NCBI GenBank assembly: GCA_963730005.1
Contig: CAVSPO010000023.1
Span: forward strand, 1 to 64,000
Length of the DNA stretch: 64,000 nucleotides
Direction: 5' to 3'
DNA from: CAVSPO01 sp963730005
GTDB lineage: Bacteria; Actinomycetota; Actinomycetes; Propionibacteriales; Propionibacteriaceae
Shown: in pieces, positions 16,036 through 24,741 of the stretch
Layout: each line of letters opens with the position of its first letter
Numbering within the stretch: position 1 is the first letter of the stretch
The notes under the pieces: model-generated
The model's input: only the letters and a program-made list of their open reading frames with translations
Database searches by the model: none
Told to the model about the DNA's origin: nothing
Translations under genes and position numbers: made by a program

Positions 16036-17454
16036 GTGAGTCAGGATCAGGGCAGTACTGCCGGTGGCATGGCCAGATGGCTGGTGCTGTTCTTCACTGT
16101 GCTGGCCGTGGTGGTCGGGGGTGCCGTCGCATTGCCGCGGGTGGCCACTGGCCAGGGTTGGCTCGTCCCCAACGCCGCACCCAGCCTGACACCTGGTGCA
16201 CTTCCCACCGAGGGCGCAGGTATTGGTTCGGGTGTCGTCGAGCCGGCGGTGGTGCCCACGCCCTCGACCATGACTGATCCCGCTGCGCTGGCCGCCAAGC
16301 TGGACGCCGTCCCGTTGACCCGCGGTTCGGTCACCCTGGACGGCACCCTCGCCGCGCAGGTGGTGGATCTCACCACCGGCCAGGTGCTGTACGACCGCAA
16401 CGCCACGGCGCCGGTCACGCCGGCGTCCACACTCAAGATGATGACCGCCACTGCGCTGGTGGATGCGGTCGGGCCGGCGCATCGGTTCAGCACCAAGGTG
16501 GTGGCTGGTCCCGACAACGGCATCGTCCTGGTGGGCGGGGGAGACCCGCTGCTGTCGGTGCAGGCTGAGGGCGACGGCTATCCGAAGCCCGCAAGCCTGA
16601 GCGAACTTGCCGGCGCCACTGCCGCAGTGCTCAAGGAGCGCGGACTGACCACGGTGGCGCTGGGCTACGACGACACCGCTTTCAGCGGCCCCAGCTGGAA
16701 TGCGACCTGGGACGCCGGATACACCAGCGAGGTCACCGACATCAGTGCGCTGATGGCCGACGAAGGGCGCAACAAGGGAGAGACATCCCGCAGCAAGAAC
16801 CCGTCACTGCACGCAGCGGAAGCCTTTGTTCGGCTGTTGGGCGACAACGGCGTCACTGTCAGTGGCCCGCCGACGGCCGCTGCGGCGCTGCCCGACGGCG
16901 CACCGATCGCCGAGGTGGCCTCGTTGCCCGTCTCCGAGCTGGCCGGCTTCGCGCTGCTCGAGTCCGACAACACCGTCACCGAGGTGCTGCTGCGGCAGTT
17001 GGCCATCGCGGACGGCCAGCAAGCTTCGTTCGACGGTGGCGTCGCTGCACTCACAACCAGGATGCGCAGGTTCGGGCTGTGGAGCGACACCATGGTGCTG
17101 ACGGACGGGTCCGGGCTCAGCAAGTCGAACCGGCTGACTGCCGCCAGCATGACCGGGGTGATTCAGCTGATGAACAGCCGCGAAGACCTGCGGCCGCTGC
17201 TGGCGGGCTTGCCGGTCGGCGCCGCCACCGGCACCCTGCGCCCGCGTTACGGGGAAGAAGTAGCTGCCGCGGGCCGCGGTCAGGTGCGCGCCAAAACCGG
17301 CACCCTGAACGGCGTCGGTGCGTTGGCCGGCTACACCCGGACCAGGGACGGGGCCCTGGTGGCTTTCGCCTTCGTCTTCAACGGCGCCACCACAGCAGAT
17401 CCGCGTCCCTACCTGGACGAGCTCACCGCCACCCTGGCCGGCTGCGGCTGCTGA
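16036..17454 (+). CDS. dacB: D-alanyl-D-alanine carboxypeptidase/endopeptidase (PBP4 type)
   Basis: A 472-residue class C penicillin-binding protein that trims peptidoglycan peptide stems outside the cell. It has an N-terminal signal/anchor segment (about 12-35), the active site STLK (S131, K134), SDN (S310) and KTGT (K420). The start is the GTG at 16036, 5 nt after GAGGT. In related actinobacteria the next gene is the DUF2342 protein; here the hydrogenase operon begins 93 bases later on the same strand. Confidence 0.95.
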   Translation: MSQDQGSTAGGMARWLVLFFTVLAVVVGGAVALPRVATGQGWLVPNAAPSLTPGALPTEGAGIGSGVVEPAVVPTPSTMTDPAALAAKLDAVPLTRGSVTLDGTLAAQVVDLTTGQVLYDRNATAPVTPASTLKMMTATALVDAVGPAHRFSTKVVAGPDNGIVLVGGGDPLLSVQAEGDGYPKPASLSELAGATAAVLKERGLTTVALGYDDTAFSGPSWNATWDAGYTSEVTDISALMADEGRNKGETSRSKNPSLHAAEAFVRLLGDNGVTVSGPPTAAAALPDGAPIAEVASLPVSELAGFALLESDNTVTEVLLRQLAIADGQQASFDGGVAALTTRMRRFGLWSDTMVLTDGSGLSKSNRLTAASMTGVIQLMNSREDLRPLLAGLPVGAATGTLRPRYGEEVAAAGRGQVRAKTGTLNGVGALAGYTRTRDGALVAFAFVFNGATTADPRPYLDELTATLAGCGC

Positions 17455-17547
17455 ACCTGCCCCCTGGTGGCGCTTGGTGCGGCTGCGTATTTCTTCGGTG
17501 TCCGCCACCAGCGCGCTGCTACGATGTGAGCAGCCACCAGGCGTTCA

Positions 17548-18777
17548 ATGAGGAACGGGGGGTGCGTCGTGACGCGAGACGTGCAGGTTTGGCAGCAGGG
17601 GACCCTTGGGGAGAACCTCGAACGAGTCGGGGTTTCCCGGCGCGACTTCCTCTCGTTCTGTGGAAAGTTGGCCGCGGCTTTCACCGTCGGGTCGGTCGTG
17701 GGCACTGACGAGGCTTTTGCCGCTCCGACCGCGGAGGAGGTCGCGCAGCGGCTGGAGGCGGTGACCAAGCCGAACGTGGTGTGGTTGCAGTTGCAGGAGT
17801 GCACCGGCTGCAGTGAGAGCGCGATCCGTTCAGCGGGCACCACGGTCGAGGAGATCGTGTTGGGTCTGTTGTCGATCCCCTATTTCGAGTTGTTGATGGC
17901 GCCGTCGGGTGAGGCGGCCGAGAAGGCCCTGCACGATGCTAACCAGACGCCGCACATCCTGATCGTGAACGGTTCGGTGCCGACAGCGGACAACGGCGTG
18001 CACTGCATGATCGGTGGGCGGACCGCCGAGCAGGTGTTGCGTGACGCGGCCGAGAACGCGACGCACATCCTGGCCGTGGGTGCCTGTGCGGTGTGGGGTT
18101 CGGTCCAGGCGTCGAGCCCGAATCCGACGGGAGCGGTCGGGGTTGACTCCATCATCCGGAACAAGCCGGTCGTCAACGTGGCCGGGTGTCCGCCGATCGG
18201 TGAGGTCATCACCGCCACCGTGGCGTACCTGTTGACCTACGACGCGTTGCCTGCCCTTGATGGGCAGGGGCGTCCGTTGTTCGCCTACGAGCAGCGCATC
18301 CATGACTCGTGCCCGCGCCGGGCGCACTTCGACGCCGGACAGTACGTCCGCAACTTCGACGACGAAGCCGCCCGCAGCGGTTGGTGTCTGTTCGACGTCG
18401 GCTGCAAGGGCCCGTCCACCTTCAGCCCGTGTCCGATCACCCAGTGGAACCTGCGGACCAGTTGGCCCATCGGGGCCGGGCACCCGTGCCTGGGTTGCAC
18501 CGAGAAGAACTTCTTCGACCGGTTCACGCCGTTCTACTCCGAGCTGCCGAAGATCGGAAACCCGCGGGCCGAGGCCACGGCCGGTGCTGTTGGGCTGGGT
18601 CTGCTCGCCGCGACCGCCGCGGGTGTGGGCTTGCACGCCGGCATCACCGCAGCCCTGAGCAGGAAGGACCAACAGGCCGCCCGTGCCGAGCAGCCACTGG
18701 AGGCTTTCGGCGACCCGGTCCGCAGTTACACGCCGGCTGACGATCAGCCCGAAAGCACCCAAGGGGGTTCTGCATAA
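17548..18777 (+). CDS. hyaA: [NiFe]-hydrogenase small subunit, group 1, Tat-exported
   Basis: This subunit carries three iron-sulphur clusters that wire the Ni-Fe site to the membrane cytochrome; 409 residues. A twin-arginine signal (SRRDFLSF, RR at 31-32) exports the folded dimer. Proximal cluster ligands are C85 and C88 in ECTGCSE and C180 in GACAVWGS. The two extra cysteines of oxygen-tolerant enzymes are absent (G87 and S185 in those places), so a standard oxygen-sensitive [4Fe-4S] cluster is expected. The distal and medial ligands lie in HDSC, GWCLFDVGCKGPST and GHPCLGC. A C-terminal hydrophobic stretch (about 349-372) anchors it. The start could also be the GTG at 17569. It overlaps the large subunit by one base (TAATG). 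Confidence 0.96.
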   Translation: MRNGGCVVTRDVQVWQQGTLGENLERVGVSRRDFLSFCGKLAAAFTVGSVVGTDEAFAAPTAEEVAQRLEAVTKPNVVWLQLQECTGCSESAIRSAGTTVEEIVLGLLSIPYFELLMAPSGEAAEKALHDANQTPHILIVNGSVPTADNGVHCMIGGRTAEQVLRDAAENATHILAVGACAVWGSVQASSPNPTGAVGVDSIIRNKPVVNVAGCPPIGEVITATVAYLLTYDALPALDGQGRPLFAYEQRIHDSCPRRAHFDAGQYVRNFDDEAARSGWCLFDVGCKGPSTFSPCPITQWNLRTSWPIGAGHPCLGCTEKNFFDRFTPFYSELPKIGNPRAEATAGAVGLGLLAATAAGVGLHAGITAALSRKDQQAARAEQPLEAFGDPVRSYTPADDQPESTQGGSA

Positions 18778-20528
18778 TGGCCGAACGCGTCGTCATTGAT
18801 CCCATCACCCGGATCGAAGGTCACCTGCGGATGGAGCTCGAAACCGATGGTGGTGCGATCACCAATGCCTGGAGCCAGAACACCCAGTTCCGCGGCCTGG
18901 AGATGATCGTCAAGGGGCGTGACCCGCGCGACGTCTGGGCGTTCGTGCAGCGGATCTGTGGTGTCTGCACCTCGGTGCACGCGATTGCCTCGGTGGTCGC
19001 CGTCGAGAATGCCATCGGCACCCGGATCCCGGAGCAGGCCCAGCTCATCCGGGACCTGGTGATGGCTTCCCAGAATGTCCAGGACCACGTCATCCACTTC
19101 TACCACCTGCATGCCCTGGACTGGGTGGACGTGGTGTCCGCCTCCCAGGCCAACCCCGAGGACGCCGTCGCGTTCGCGAAGGCCATCGGGTCGACGTGGC
19201 AAGGCAACTCACTGGAGCGGCTCACCTCCGTCGCCACCACCGTCAAGGGCCTGATCGCCAGCGGCCAGCTGAGCATCTTCACCGGCGGCTACTGGGGCCA
19301 CCCGGCCTACCTGCTTCCTCCGGCTGCGAATCTGATGGCCGTGTCGCACTACCTGGACGCCTTGGCGTTCCAGCGCTCGATGATCCGGATCGCCACGGTG
19401 TTCGGCGGCAAGAACCCGCACCCGAACTTCCTGGTCGGTGGTATGGCCAGCTCGATCGATCCGTCCGGGTCGGAGACGGTCAACCAGGTCCAGCTCGATC
19501 AGGTCAGCGACTGGATCAACGAGTCGGTCACGTTCGTCAAGGAGGTCTACTACCCCGACGTACTGGCCATCATGGGCGTCTACAAGGACTACTTCTCGAT
19601 TGGTGCCTGCGACCCGAACTTCATCGCCGTCGGCATGGCCGGTGCCACCTTCGCCGGCGACCCAGCCGACACCCAAGCCGGGGCCAGGTCGCTGCTCAGC
19701 CCGATCCAGCCCGGTGTGTTGCTGGACGGCGACCTGAAGACGGTGCGCCCGTTCGACCCCAGGAAGATCCAGGAGTTCGTCAACTCGGCTTGGTACAGCT
19801 ACGAGGGCGGCAACAGCGTCGGCCTCACCCCCGACGTCGGCGAGACCACCCCCAAGTACACCGGGCCGCAGCCGCCGTACACCTGGTTGGCCGACTCGTC
19901 GCAGTACACCTGGTGCAAGGCTCCCCGCTACGACGGTCGTGTCGCCCAGGTCGGGCCGCAGGCACGCGTCCTGCTCGCCTACGCGCAAGGGCACGCCCGC
20001 ACGGTCGAGCTCGTCGACCAGGCGATGGCCAAGATCGGTTTCACCCTCGACCAGCTCAACTCGACTGCCGGACGGGTGCTGTGCCGCGCGATCGAGTCGG
20101 TCACCTCCGCCGAGATGATGGCTGACGTCGTGTTCCCCAAGTTCGTCTCGAACATCGGCAACGGCAACATCGACGTCTTCAACGGGGACAAGTGGGAGCC
20201 GAGCAGTTGGCCGGCAGAGAGCTCCGGCTATTCCCTGGCGGAGGTGCCCCGGGGCAACCTCAGCCACTGGGTCACGATCAAGGACAAGGTGGTGGAGCGG
20301 TACCAGGCAGTGGTGCCCACCACCTGGAACTCCGGCGGTCGTGATCCGGAGGGGCGGATGGGGCCCTACGAGGCGTCGCTCGCCAAGGGCGGCGCCCACC
20401 CGCTGGTCGATCCGGCACGCCCGGTCGAACCGTTGCGGACCATCCACTCCTTCGACCCATGCATGTCGTGCGCGGTACACGTGCTCGACCCGACAGGGGA
20501 GCAGCTGACCGAACCGGTCACGCCATGA
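18777..20528 (+). CDS. hyaB: [NiFe]-hydrogenase large subunit
   Basis: The catalytic subunit, 583 residues, binds Ni-Fe(CN)2CO. The L1 motif is RICGVC (C61, C64) and the L2 motif is DPCMSCAVH (C562, C565). The 15 residues after H568 are the C-terminal peptide removed by the maturation protease once nickel is inserted. AAGGGGG lies 9 nt before the ATG. It overlaps the cytochrome b gene by 4 bases (ATGA). No hypA-F maturation genes are in the window, so nickel and cyanide ligand insertion must be encoded elsewhere. Confidence 0.98.
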   Translation: MAERVVIDPITRIEGHLRMELETDGGAITNAWSQNTQFRGLEMIVKGRDPRDVWAFVQRICGVCTSVHAIASVVAVENAIGTRIPEQAQLIRDLVMASQNVQDHVIHFYHLHALDWVDVVSASQANPEDAVAFAKAIGSTWQGNSLERLTSVATTVKGLIASGQLSIFTGGYWGHPAYLLPPAANLMAVSHYLDALAFQRSMIRIATVFGGKNPHPNFLVGGMASSIDPSGSETVNQVQLDQVSDWINESVTFVKEVYYPDVLAIMGVYKDYFSIGACDPNFIAVGMAGATFAGDPADTQAGARSLLSPIQPGVLLDGDLKTVRPFDPRKIQEFVNSAWYSYEGGNSVGLTPDVGETTPKYTGPQPPYTWLADSSQYTWCKAPRYDGRVAQVGPQARVLLAYAQGHARTVELVDQAMAKIGFTLDQLNSTAGRVLCRAIESVTSAEMMADVVFPKFVSNIGNGNIDVFNGDKWEPSSWPAESSGYSLAEVPRGNLSHWVTIKDKVVERYQAVVPTTWNSGGRDPEGRMGPYEASLAKGGAHPLVDPARPVEPLRTIHSFDPCMSCAVHVLDPTGEQLTEPVTP

Positions 20529-21769
20529 CCAGCGCAGTCACGACGAAAGTCGCGCTCGGCAAGGGCCTGCAGGTCGGGCAGCCGGTGGCCATCGGTCGGC
20601 AGACGGGCAGCCGAGTGTTGACCTTGGCTGCTGCCGCCGCGCCCTCCGGCTCGGCCGACCCTGTTGATCGGGCGCTGCAGGCAGCTGCGCGTCGGCAGTT
20701 CGACAAGCCCGCCCCCGCAGCCATGGTGGAGCAGGTCGAGCCGGCGACGCCCCGACGGCGGTACTCCGTCACTCAGTTGTCGAACGTGCACTACGCCGAC
20801 GGTGGTCAGGCAGACCGATTGCTCGTCTACCGGGGCGACCTTGAAGCGATCATGGCGGACGTCAAGACCAACCGTGAGGACAAGTTCACGCTGCGCCGCA
20901 ACGCGCAGCAGGTGTACCGCGCCGGCTACCGTCCACTGGGCGTCGCCACGGCAGAGGGCACCCCGGACGGCCAGTACGGCAAACTCACGATCGCCGGCTT
21001 CGTGCCCTTGCGGGCAGTCGCGGCCGGGGCGCCCGGGGGAATGGCAGCCGGGGTCGCCCAGGCGGTCGAGTACCTGCGCATCCCGACCTGGTCGGTGGCG
21101 CTGCGCGTCATGCACTGGATGAACGTGGCCCTGATCCTCATCCTGTCGCTCACCGGCATCTACATCGTGAACCCGTTCTTCGGGGAGTTCCCCGGTGGCG
21201 GTGGCGCCGGGCATCTGATGGGGTGGGTCCGTCTGATCCACTTCGTCTCGGCCGGGGTGTGGGTCGCAATGTCGTTCGCGCGCGTCGCCATGCTGTTCTT
21301 CTCGATGAACCCGCTGCAACGCTGGCCGGCGCTGTGGCCTTTCAAGAGCAGACGCGACCTGCGCAACACCTGGAAGGTCATCAAGACCTACCTGTTCATC
21401 GACCGTCACGCAGCGCCCGTCTATGTGGGGCACAACCCGCTCCAGCAGGCCGCCTACACCGGTGTGTACCTGATGGCCGTGCTGCAGGTGATCCTCGGTT
21501 TCGCCCTGTACGCGCAGTTCCACCTGACGAGCGCCTTCTGGCGCTTCATGGCCTGGCCGGCGAACTTCCTCAGCATCCCCGACCTGCGGCTGTGGCACAC
21601 CATGATCATGTTCCTGTTCTGGGCCTTCCTCATCCTGCACCTCTACCTGGCCGTCCGGGCTGACAGTCTGGAACGCCATGGTGGGCTGTCGTCCATGATC
21701 AACGGCGGCATCTGGTTGAAGAAGGGCACCGTGACCGCTGACGACCCGAGGACGTACGACGCCAAGTGA
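20525..21769 (+). CDS. hyaC: Hydrogenase cytochrome b subunit with a long N-terminal extension
   Basis: The C-terminal ~225 residues are a di-haem b-type cytochrome that passes electrons from the hydrogenase to quinone. Candidate haem ligands lie in RVMHWMN, LIHFVSAGVW, WHTMIMF and ILHLYLAVRAD, across four membrane segments. HyaC proteins are usually 200-240 residues; this one has 414. The first ~190 residues are soluble and foreign to the family. A section near residues 95-165 (YRGDLEAIMADV, then AGYRPLGVATAEG and a closing LTIAGFVPL) looks like the end of a P-type ATPase nucleotide-binding domain, though no DKTG phosphorylation site is present. Start and stop both overlap neighbours by 4 bases (ATGA, GTGA), so the extension lies inside the operon and is not an artefact of a wrong start. 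Confidence 0.9.
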   Translation: MTSAVTTKVALGKGLQVGQPVAIGRQTGSRVLTLAAAAAPSGSADPVDRALQAAARRQFDKPAPAAMVEQVEPATPRRRYSVTQLSNVHYADGGQADRLLVYRGDLEAIMADVKTNREDKFTLRRNAQQVYRAGYRPLGVATAEGTPDGQYGKLTIAGFVPLRAVAAGAPGGMAAGVAQAVEYLRIPTWSVALRVMHWMNVALILILSLTGIYIVNPFFGEFPGGGGAGHLMGWVRLIHFVSAGVWVAMSFARVAMLFFSMNPLQRWPALWPFKSRRDLRNTWKVIKTYLFIDRHAAPVYVGHNPLQQAAYTGVYLMAVLQVILGFALYAQFHLTSAFWRFMAWPANFLSIPDLRLWHTMIMFLFWAFLILHLYLAVRADSLERHGGLSSMINGGIWLKKGTVTADDPRTYDAK

Positions 21770-22293
21770 CCAGCAATGAATCAGGGCTGCGAACCGGGTC
21801 GCCGACCCGGCTCGCTCCCATCACCGTCCTGGCCGTCGGCAACACCATCATGGGCGACGACGGGCTGGGCCCGGCCGTGCTTGCCGCCCTGAGCGCAGCC
21901 CGGGCCGAGGACCCCAGGGTTCTGCTGGTTGATGGCGGCACGCTCGGCATGAGCCTGCTGCCGGTGATCCAGGACGCCCGCCGGCTGCTGGTGCTGGACG
22001 CGGTCGACGTCCCCGGCGATCCCGGCGACGTGGTGACACTGGCGGGCGACCAACTGCCCAGACTGCTCAGCTCCAAGCTGTCGCCCCACCAGGTGGGTCT
22101 GCTGGACATCCTCACCTGCGCCCGCCTGCTCGGCAGCGAACCGGAACGCGTGGCCGTGGTGGGCATCGTGCCCGGCTCGGTCGACCTGGCGCTCAATCTC
22201 AGTGCTGCCGTGGCCGCTGCGATCCAGCAGGCGGCGGCCACCGCTTCCGCCGTGATCGACGGGTGGCTGGTCGAGGTCGACCACCTGCGCTGA
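21766..22293 (+). CDS. hyaD: Hydrogenase maturation protease
   Basis: A 175-residue nickel-sensing endopeptidase that clips the C-terminal tail of the large subunit. Motifs: GNTIMGDDGLG (nickel-ligand acidic residue), LDAVD (second acidic ligand) and SPHQVGL (His ligand). About 20 extra residues precede the conserved core. The GTG start overlaps the cytochrome b stop. It is the last gene of the hyaABCD operon and faces the convergent porB. Confidence 0.95.
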   Translation: MTSNESGLRTGSPTRLAPITVLAVGNTIMGDDGLGPAVLAALSAARAEDPRVLLVDGGTLGMSLLPVIQDARRLLVLDAVDVPGDPGDVVTLAGDQLPRLLSSKLSPHQVGLLDILTCARLLGSEPERVAVVGIVPGSVDLALNLSAAVAAAIQQAAATASAVIDGWLVEVDHLR

Positions 22294-22316
22294 ACGAGCG
22301 GCCGGGGCAGCCTGGG

Positions 22317-23222
22317 TCAGCGGCCGGTCTCGTGTCGGGCGCAGAACCCGGCCCAGCGGTCGTCCACCCACGCCTGGACGTGTTCGGCAGTCTCCTCGCC
22401 CATCCTGCGGAAGCGGCCCTGGCCGGCGAAGAACTCCGTCACCGGGGTCAGCGCCTTGCCGGACTTGGCGAGGGCGGCGCTACGGCCGGTCAGCCGGAAG
22501 GCGCCCTCCTCCACCTCGTACAGGACGACCAGACCGCAGTCCACGGCAAGCTTGCCGAGCCGGACGGTGTCCTGGGGGTCGAAGGCCCAGCCGCTCGGGC
22601 AAGGGGTGTTCATGTGGATGTAGCGCAGGCCGTGCATGTCGCGTGCCTTGCGGACCTTGTCGTAGACATCGGTCGGGTACACGGCGCTCGTCGAGGCCAC
22701 GTAGGGAATGTCGTGGGCCTCCATGATGCGCGGCAGGTCCTTGGGATTCTCGCGCTTGCCCATCCCCGTCGTGGTGGTGCGTGCTCCCTGCGGGGTGAGC
22801 CCGGAACGCTGCGTCCCGGTGTTCATGTACCCCTCGTTGTCGTAGCAGATGTAGATGAAGTCGTCGTTGCGCTCCGCAGCCCCCGACAGCGCCTGGATGC
22901 CGATGTCGCCGGTGCCGCCGTCGCCGGCCATCGCGACGACCGTCATCTCACCGGCCCGCCCGGTTGCCCGCAGGCCGGCCGCCACACCGGCCGCCCCGGC
23001 TGCCGTGGAGGGGAAGGCCACGTTCACCCAGGGCACGGTCACCGATGACGTGGGGTACATGCCGCCGAACACCGTGAGGCAACTCGCCGGGACCGTCATC
23101 ACCATTTGCCCGTCGAGGGCAGACGTGATCTGGCGCAGGCCGATGCCGATGCCGCACCCGGAACAGGCGCGGTTGCCGGGCAGCACGTTGCTGGTCACCG
23201 GCAGGTCGAGGATCCTGGTCAC
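22317..23222 (-). CDS. porB: 2-oxoacid:ferredoxin oxidoreductase, beta subunit (TPP-binding)
   Basis: This subunit binds thiamine diphosphate and one [4Fe-4S] cluster. With alpha, gamma and delta it converts a 2-oxoacid plus CoA to acyl-CoA, CO2 and reduced ferredoxin. 301 residues, the family norm. N-terminal cluster cysteines are in RACSGCGIG; the TPP motif is GDGGTGDIG followed by NEGYMNTGTQRS. It starts at a GTG that overlaps porA (GTGA) and is the last gene of the operon. Confidence 0.96.
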   Translation of the reverse strand: MTRILDLPVTSNVLPGNRACSGCGIGIGLRQITSALDGQMVMTVPASCLTVFGGMYPTSSVTVPWVNVAFPSTAAGAAGVAAGLRATGRAGEMTVVAMAGDGGTGDIGIQALSGAAERNDDFIYICYDNEGYMNTGTQRSGLTPQGARTTTTGMGKRENPKDLPRIMEAHDIPYVASTSAVYPTDVYDKVRKARDMHGLRYIHMNTPCPSGWAFDPQDTVRLGKLAVDCGLVVLYEVEEGAFRLTGRSAALAKSGKALTPVTEFFAGQGRFRRMGEETAEHVQAWVDDRWAGFCARHETGR

Positions 23223-24442
23223 CGGTTGCCTCCTTCAAGGCGCAGGTTGAGCCACTCCGGGGCGCGGTCACGAACGCCGGCGTGGTAGTCGGCGACAGCG
23301 CGGCGGGTGGCCGCGACGAGGTCGTCGGGGCTGACGTCGCGGCCACCGAGACCGCAGACGAATCCGGTGACGACCGGGGCATTCTCGCGCAGCGGCTGCA
23401 GCGCCGCCTTCAGATCGCCTGCGATGGGGCCCTCGACTCCGTAGCTGAGCGCCTTGTCGAACACGATGGCCAGCTGCTTGCCCTCCAGGCGTTCCCGCAG
23501 TGCGTCGATCGGGAACGGCCGGTAGCACCGGATGCCCAGGACGCCGACGCGAACCCCGTCCGCCCGCAGTTCGTCGACGGCCAGCGTGAGCTGGGTGGTG
23601 AGGCTGCCTGCGGCGATCACAGCCACCTCGGCGTCGTCGAGCAGGTAGTCCCAGACCACGCCACCCCACGATCGTCCGGTGACGGCCGCGTACTCGGCGT
23701 CCACTTCGTCGACGACCGGGAGCGCATCCAGGACGGCGCGGTGGTGCAGCGCCCGCAGCTCCATGTAGCCGGGCCGCATCGTGCCGGAAGCGTCGGGACG
23801 GGGATCAGCCAAAGTGACGGGGCCGATGTTGCGGGGGTCTTTCGGGTCGACCACCTGCAGTGGCTGCGGTCGCGGCGGCAGGAAAGCGTCGGCCTGCTCG
23901 GCGGTCGGCACCTCGACGGGCATCACGGTGTGCGACAGCAGGAAGCCGTCGTAGCACACCATCACGGGCACGTTGAGGCGCTCGGCAATTCGGTAGGCCT
24001 GCAGGGTGGTGTCCAGGATTTCCTGGTTGTCGCGGCAGTAGAGCTGGATCCAGCCGGCGTCGCGGACGCTCATCGAGTCCTGCTGGTCGTTGAGGACGTT
24101 CCACGGCGCGGCCATGGCGCGGTTGACGATGCACATCACGATCGGCAGCCGCGCGCCCGCCGCCCACCACACCTGCTCGGTCATGTAGGCCAGGCCGTTC
24201 GCCGAGGTGGCGGTGAACACCCGCGCGCCGACGGTCGAGGCCGTGATGCACACGGTCAGCGCCGAGTGTTCCGATTCGACGGTGACGAACTCGGCTGCCA
24301 GTTCCCCGCTCTCCACCCATTCGCTGAGGGTCTCGACGACTGATGTCTGTGGGGTGATCGGGTAGGCGGCGATCACCTGGACCCGGGCGAGCTTGGCCCC
24401 CGTGGCCGCGGCCTCATTTCCGGCGATGACAGTGGTGGTCAT
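23219..24442 (-). CDS. porA: 2-oxoacid:ferredoxin oxidoreductase, alpha subunit
   Basis: A 407-residue alpha subunit that forms the pyrimidine side of the TPP site and the substrate channel. Characteristic stretches are AYPITPQTSVVETLS, VESEHSAL, FTATSANGLAYM and RDNQEILDTTLQAYRIAE. These fit the pyruvate/branched-chain (POR/VOR) type better than the 2-oxoglutarate type, but the substrate cannot be fixed. The start at 24442 lies in an ATGA overlap with the delta subunit; the 46 codons upstream in this frame belong to that gene. Confidence 0.95.
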   Translation of the reverse strand: MTTTVIAGNEAAATGAKLARVQVIAAYPITPQTSVVETLSEWVESGELAAEFVTVESEHSALTVCITASTVGARVFTATSANGLAYMTEQVWWAAGARLPIVMCIVNRAMAAPWNVLNDQQDSMSVRDAGWIQLYCRDNQEILDTTLQAYRIAERLNVPVMVCYDGFLLSHTVMPVEVPTAEQADAFLPPRPQPLQVVDPKDPRNIGPVTLADPRPDASGTMRPGYMELRALHHRAVLDALPVVDEVDAEYAAVTGRSWGGVVWDYLLDDAEVAVIAAGSLTTQLTLAVDELRADGVRVGVLGIRCYRPFPIDALRERLEGKQLAIVFDKALSYGVEGPIAGDLKAALQPLRENAPVVTGFVCGLGGRDVSPDDLVAATRRAVADYHAGVRDRAPEWLNLRLEGGNR

Positions 24443-24741
24443 CGGGCACTCCCTTCGGGCAGCATGTCGATCGCGTGTGAGGGGCAGACCTGCGCGCAGA
24501 TGCCGCAGCCCTTGCAGTATTCGAGGTCGATGACCGGCGGCGCGCCGCGCGCGATGCAGTTGTCGGGACAGTGCACCCAGCACAGCTGGCAGACGTCCTT
24601 GCCCGACTTGGCCGGCAGGCAGTCGCTGTCGCGGATGACGGGGAAGGAATCCCGCCAGTCGCCTGTCCGGCCGCCCTCGCCGATGCTGGGCGAGGACATC
24701 GAGATCTGGTGCGCTTCGGGCGCTGTCATGTCGTTTTTCAT
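24439..24741 (-). CDS. porD: 2-oxoacid:ferredoxin oxidoreductase, delta subunit (2[4Fe-4S] ferredoxin-like)
   Basis: A 100-residue electron-transfer subunit. Two [4Fe-4S] motifs are visible: CQLCWVHCPDNC and CKGCGICAQVCP. The N-terminal ~45 residues (with WRDSFPVI) match the usual PorD lead-in, which docks on the other subunits. It overlaps the ligase-gamma fusion gene upstream and porA downstream, each by 4 bases (ATGA). Confidence 0.96.
   Translation of the reverse strand: MKNDMTAPEAHQISMSSPSIGEGGRTGDWRDSFPVIRDSDCLPAKSGKDVCQLCWVHCPDNCIARGAPPVIDLEYCKGCGICAQVCPSHAIDMLPEGSAR

Noticed and set aside
22294..22316. Terminator between the convergent hyaD and porB genes
   Set aside because: The 23-base gap contains no convincing hairpin; any stop signal must lie inside the coding ends.
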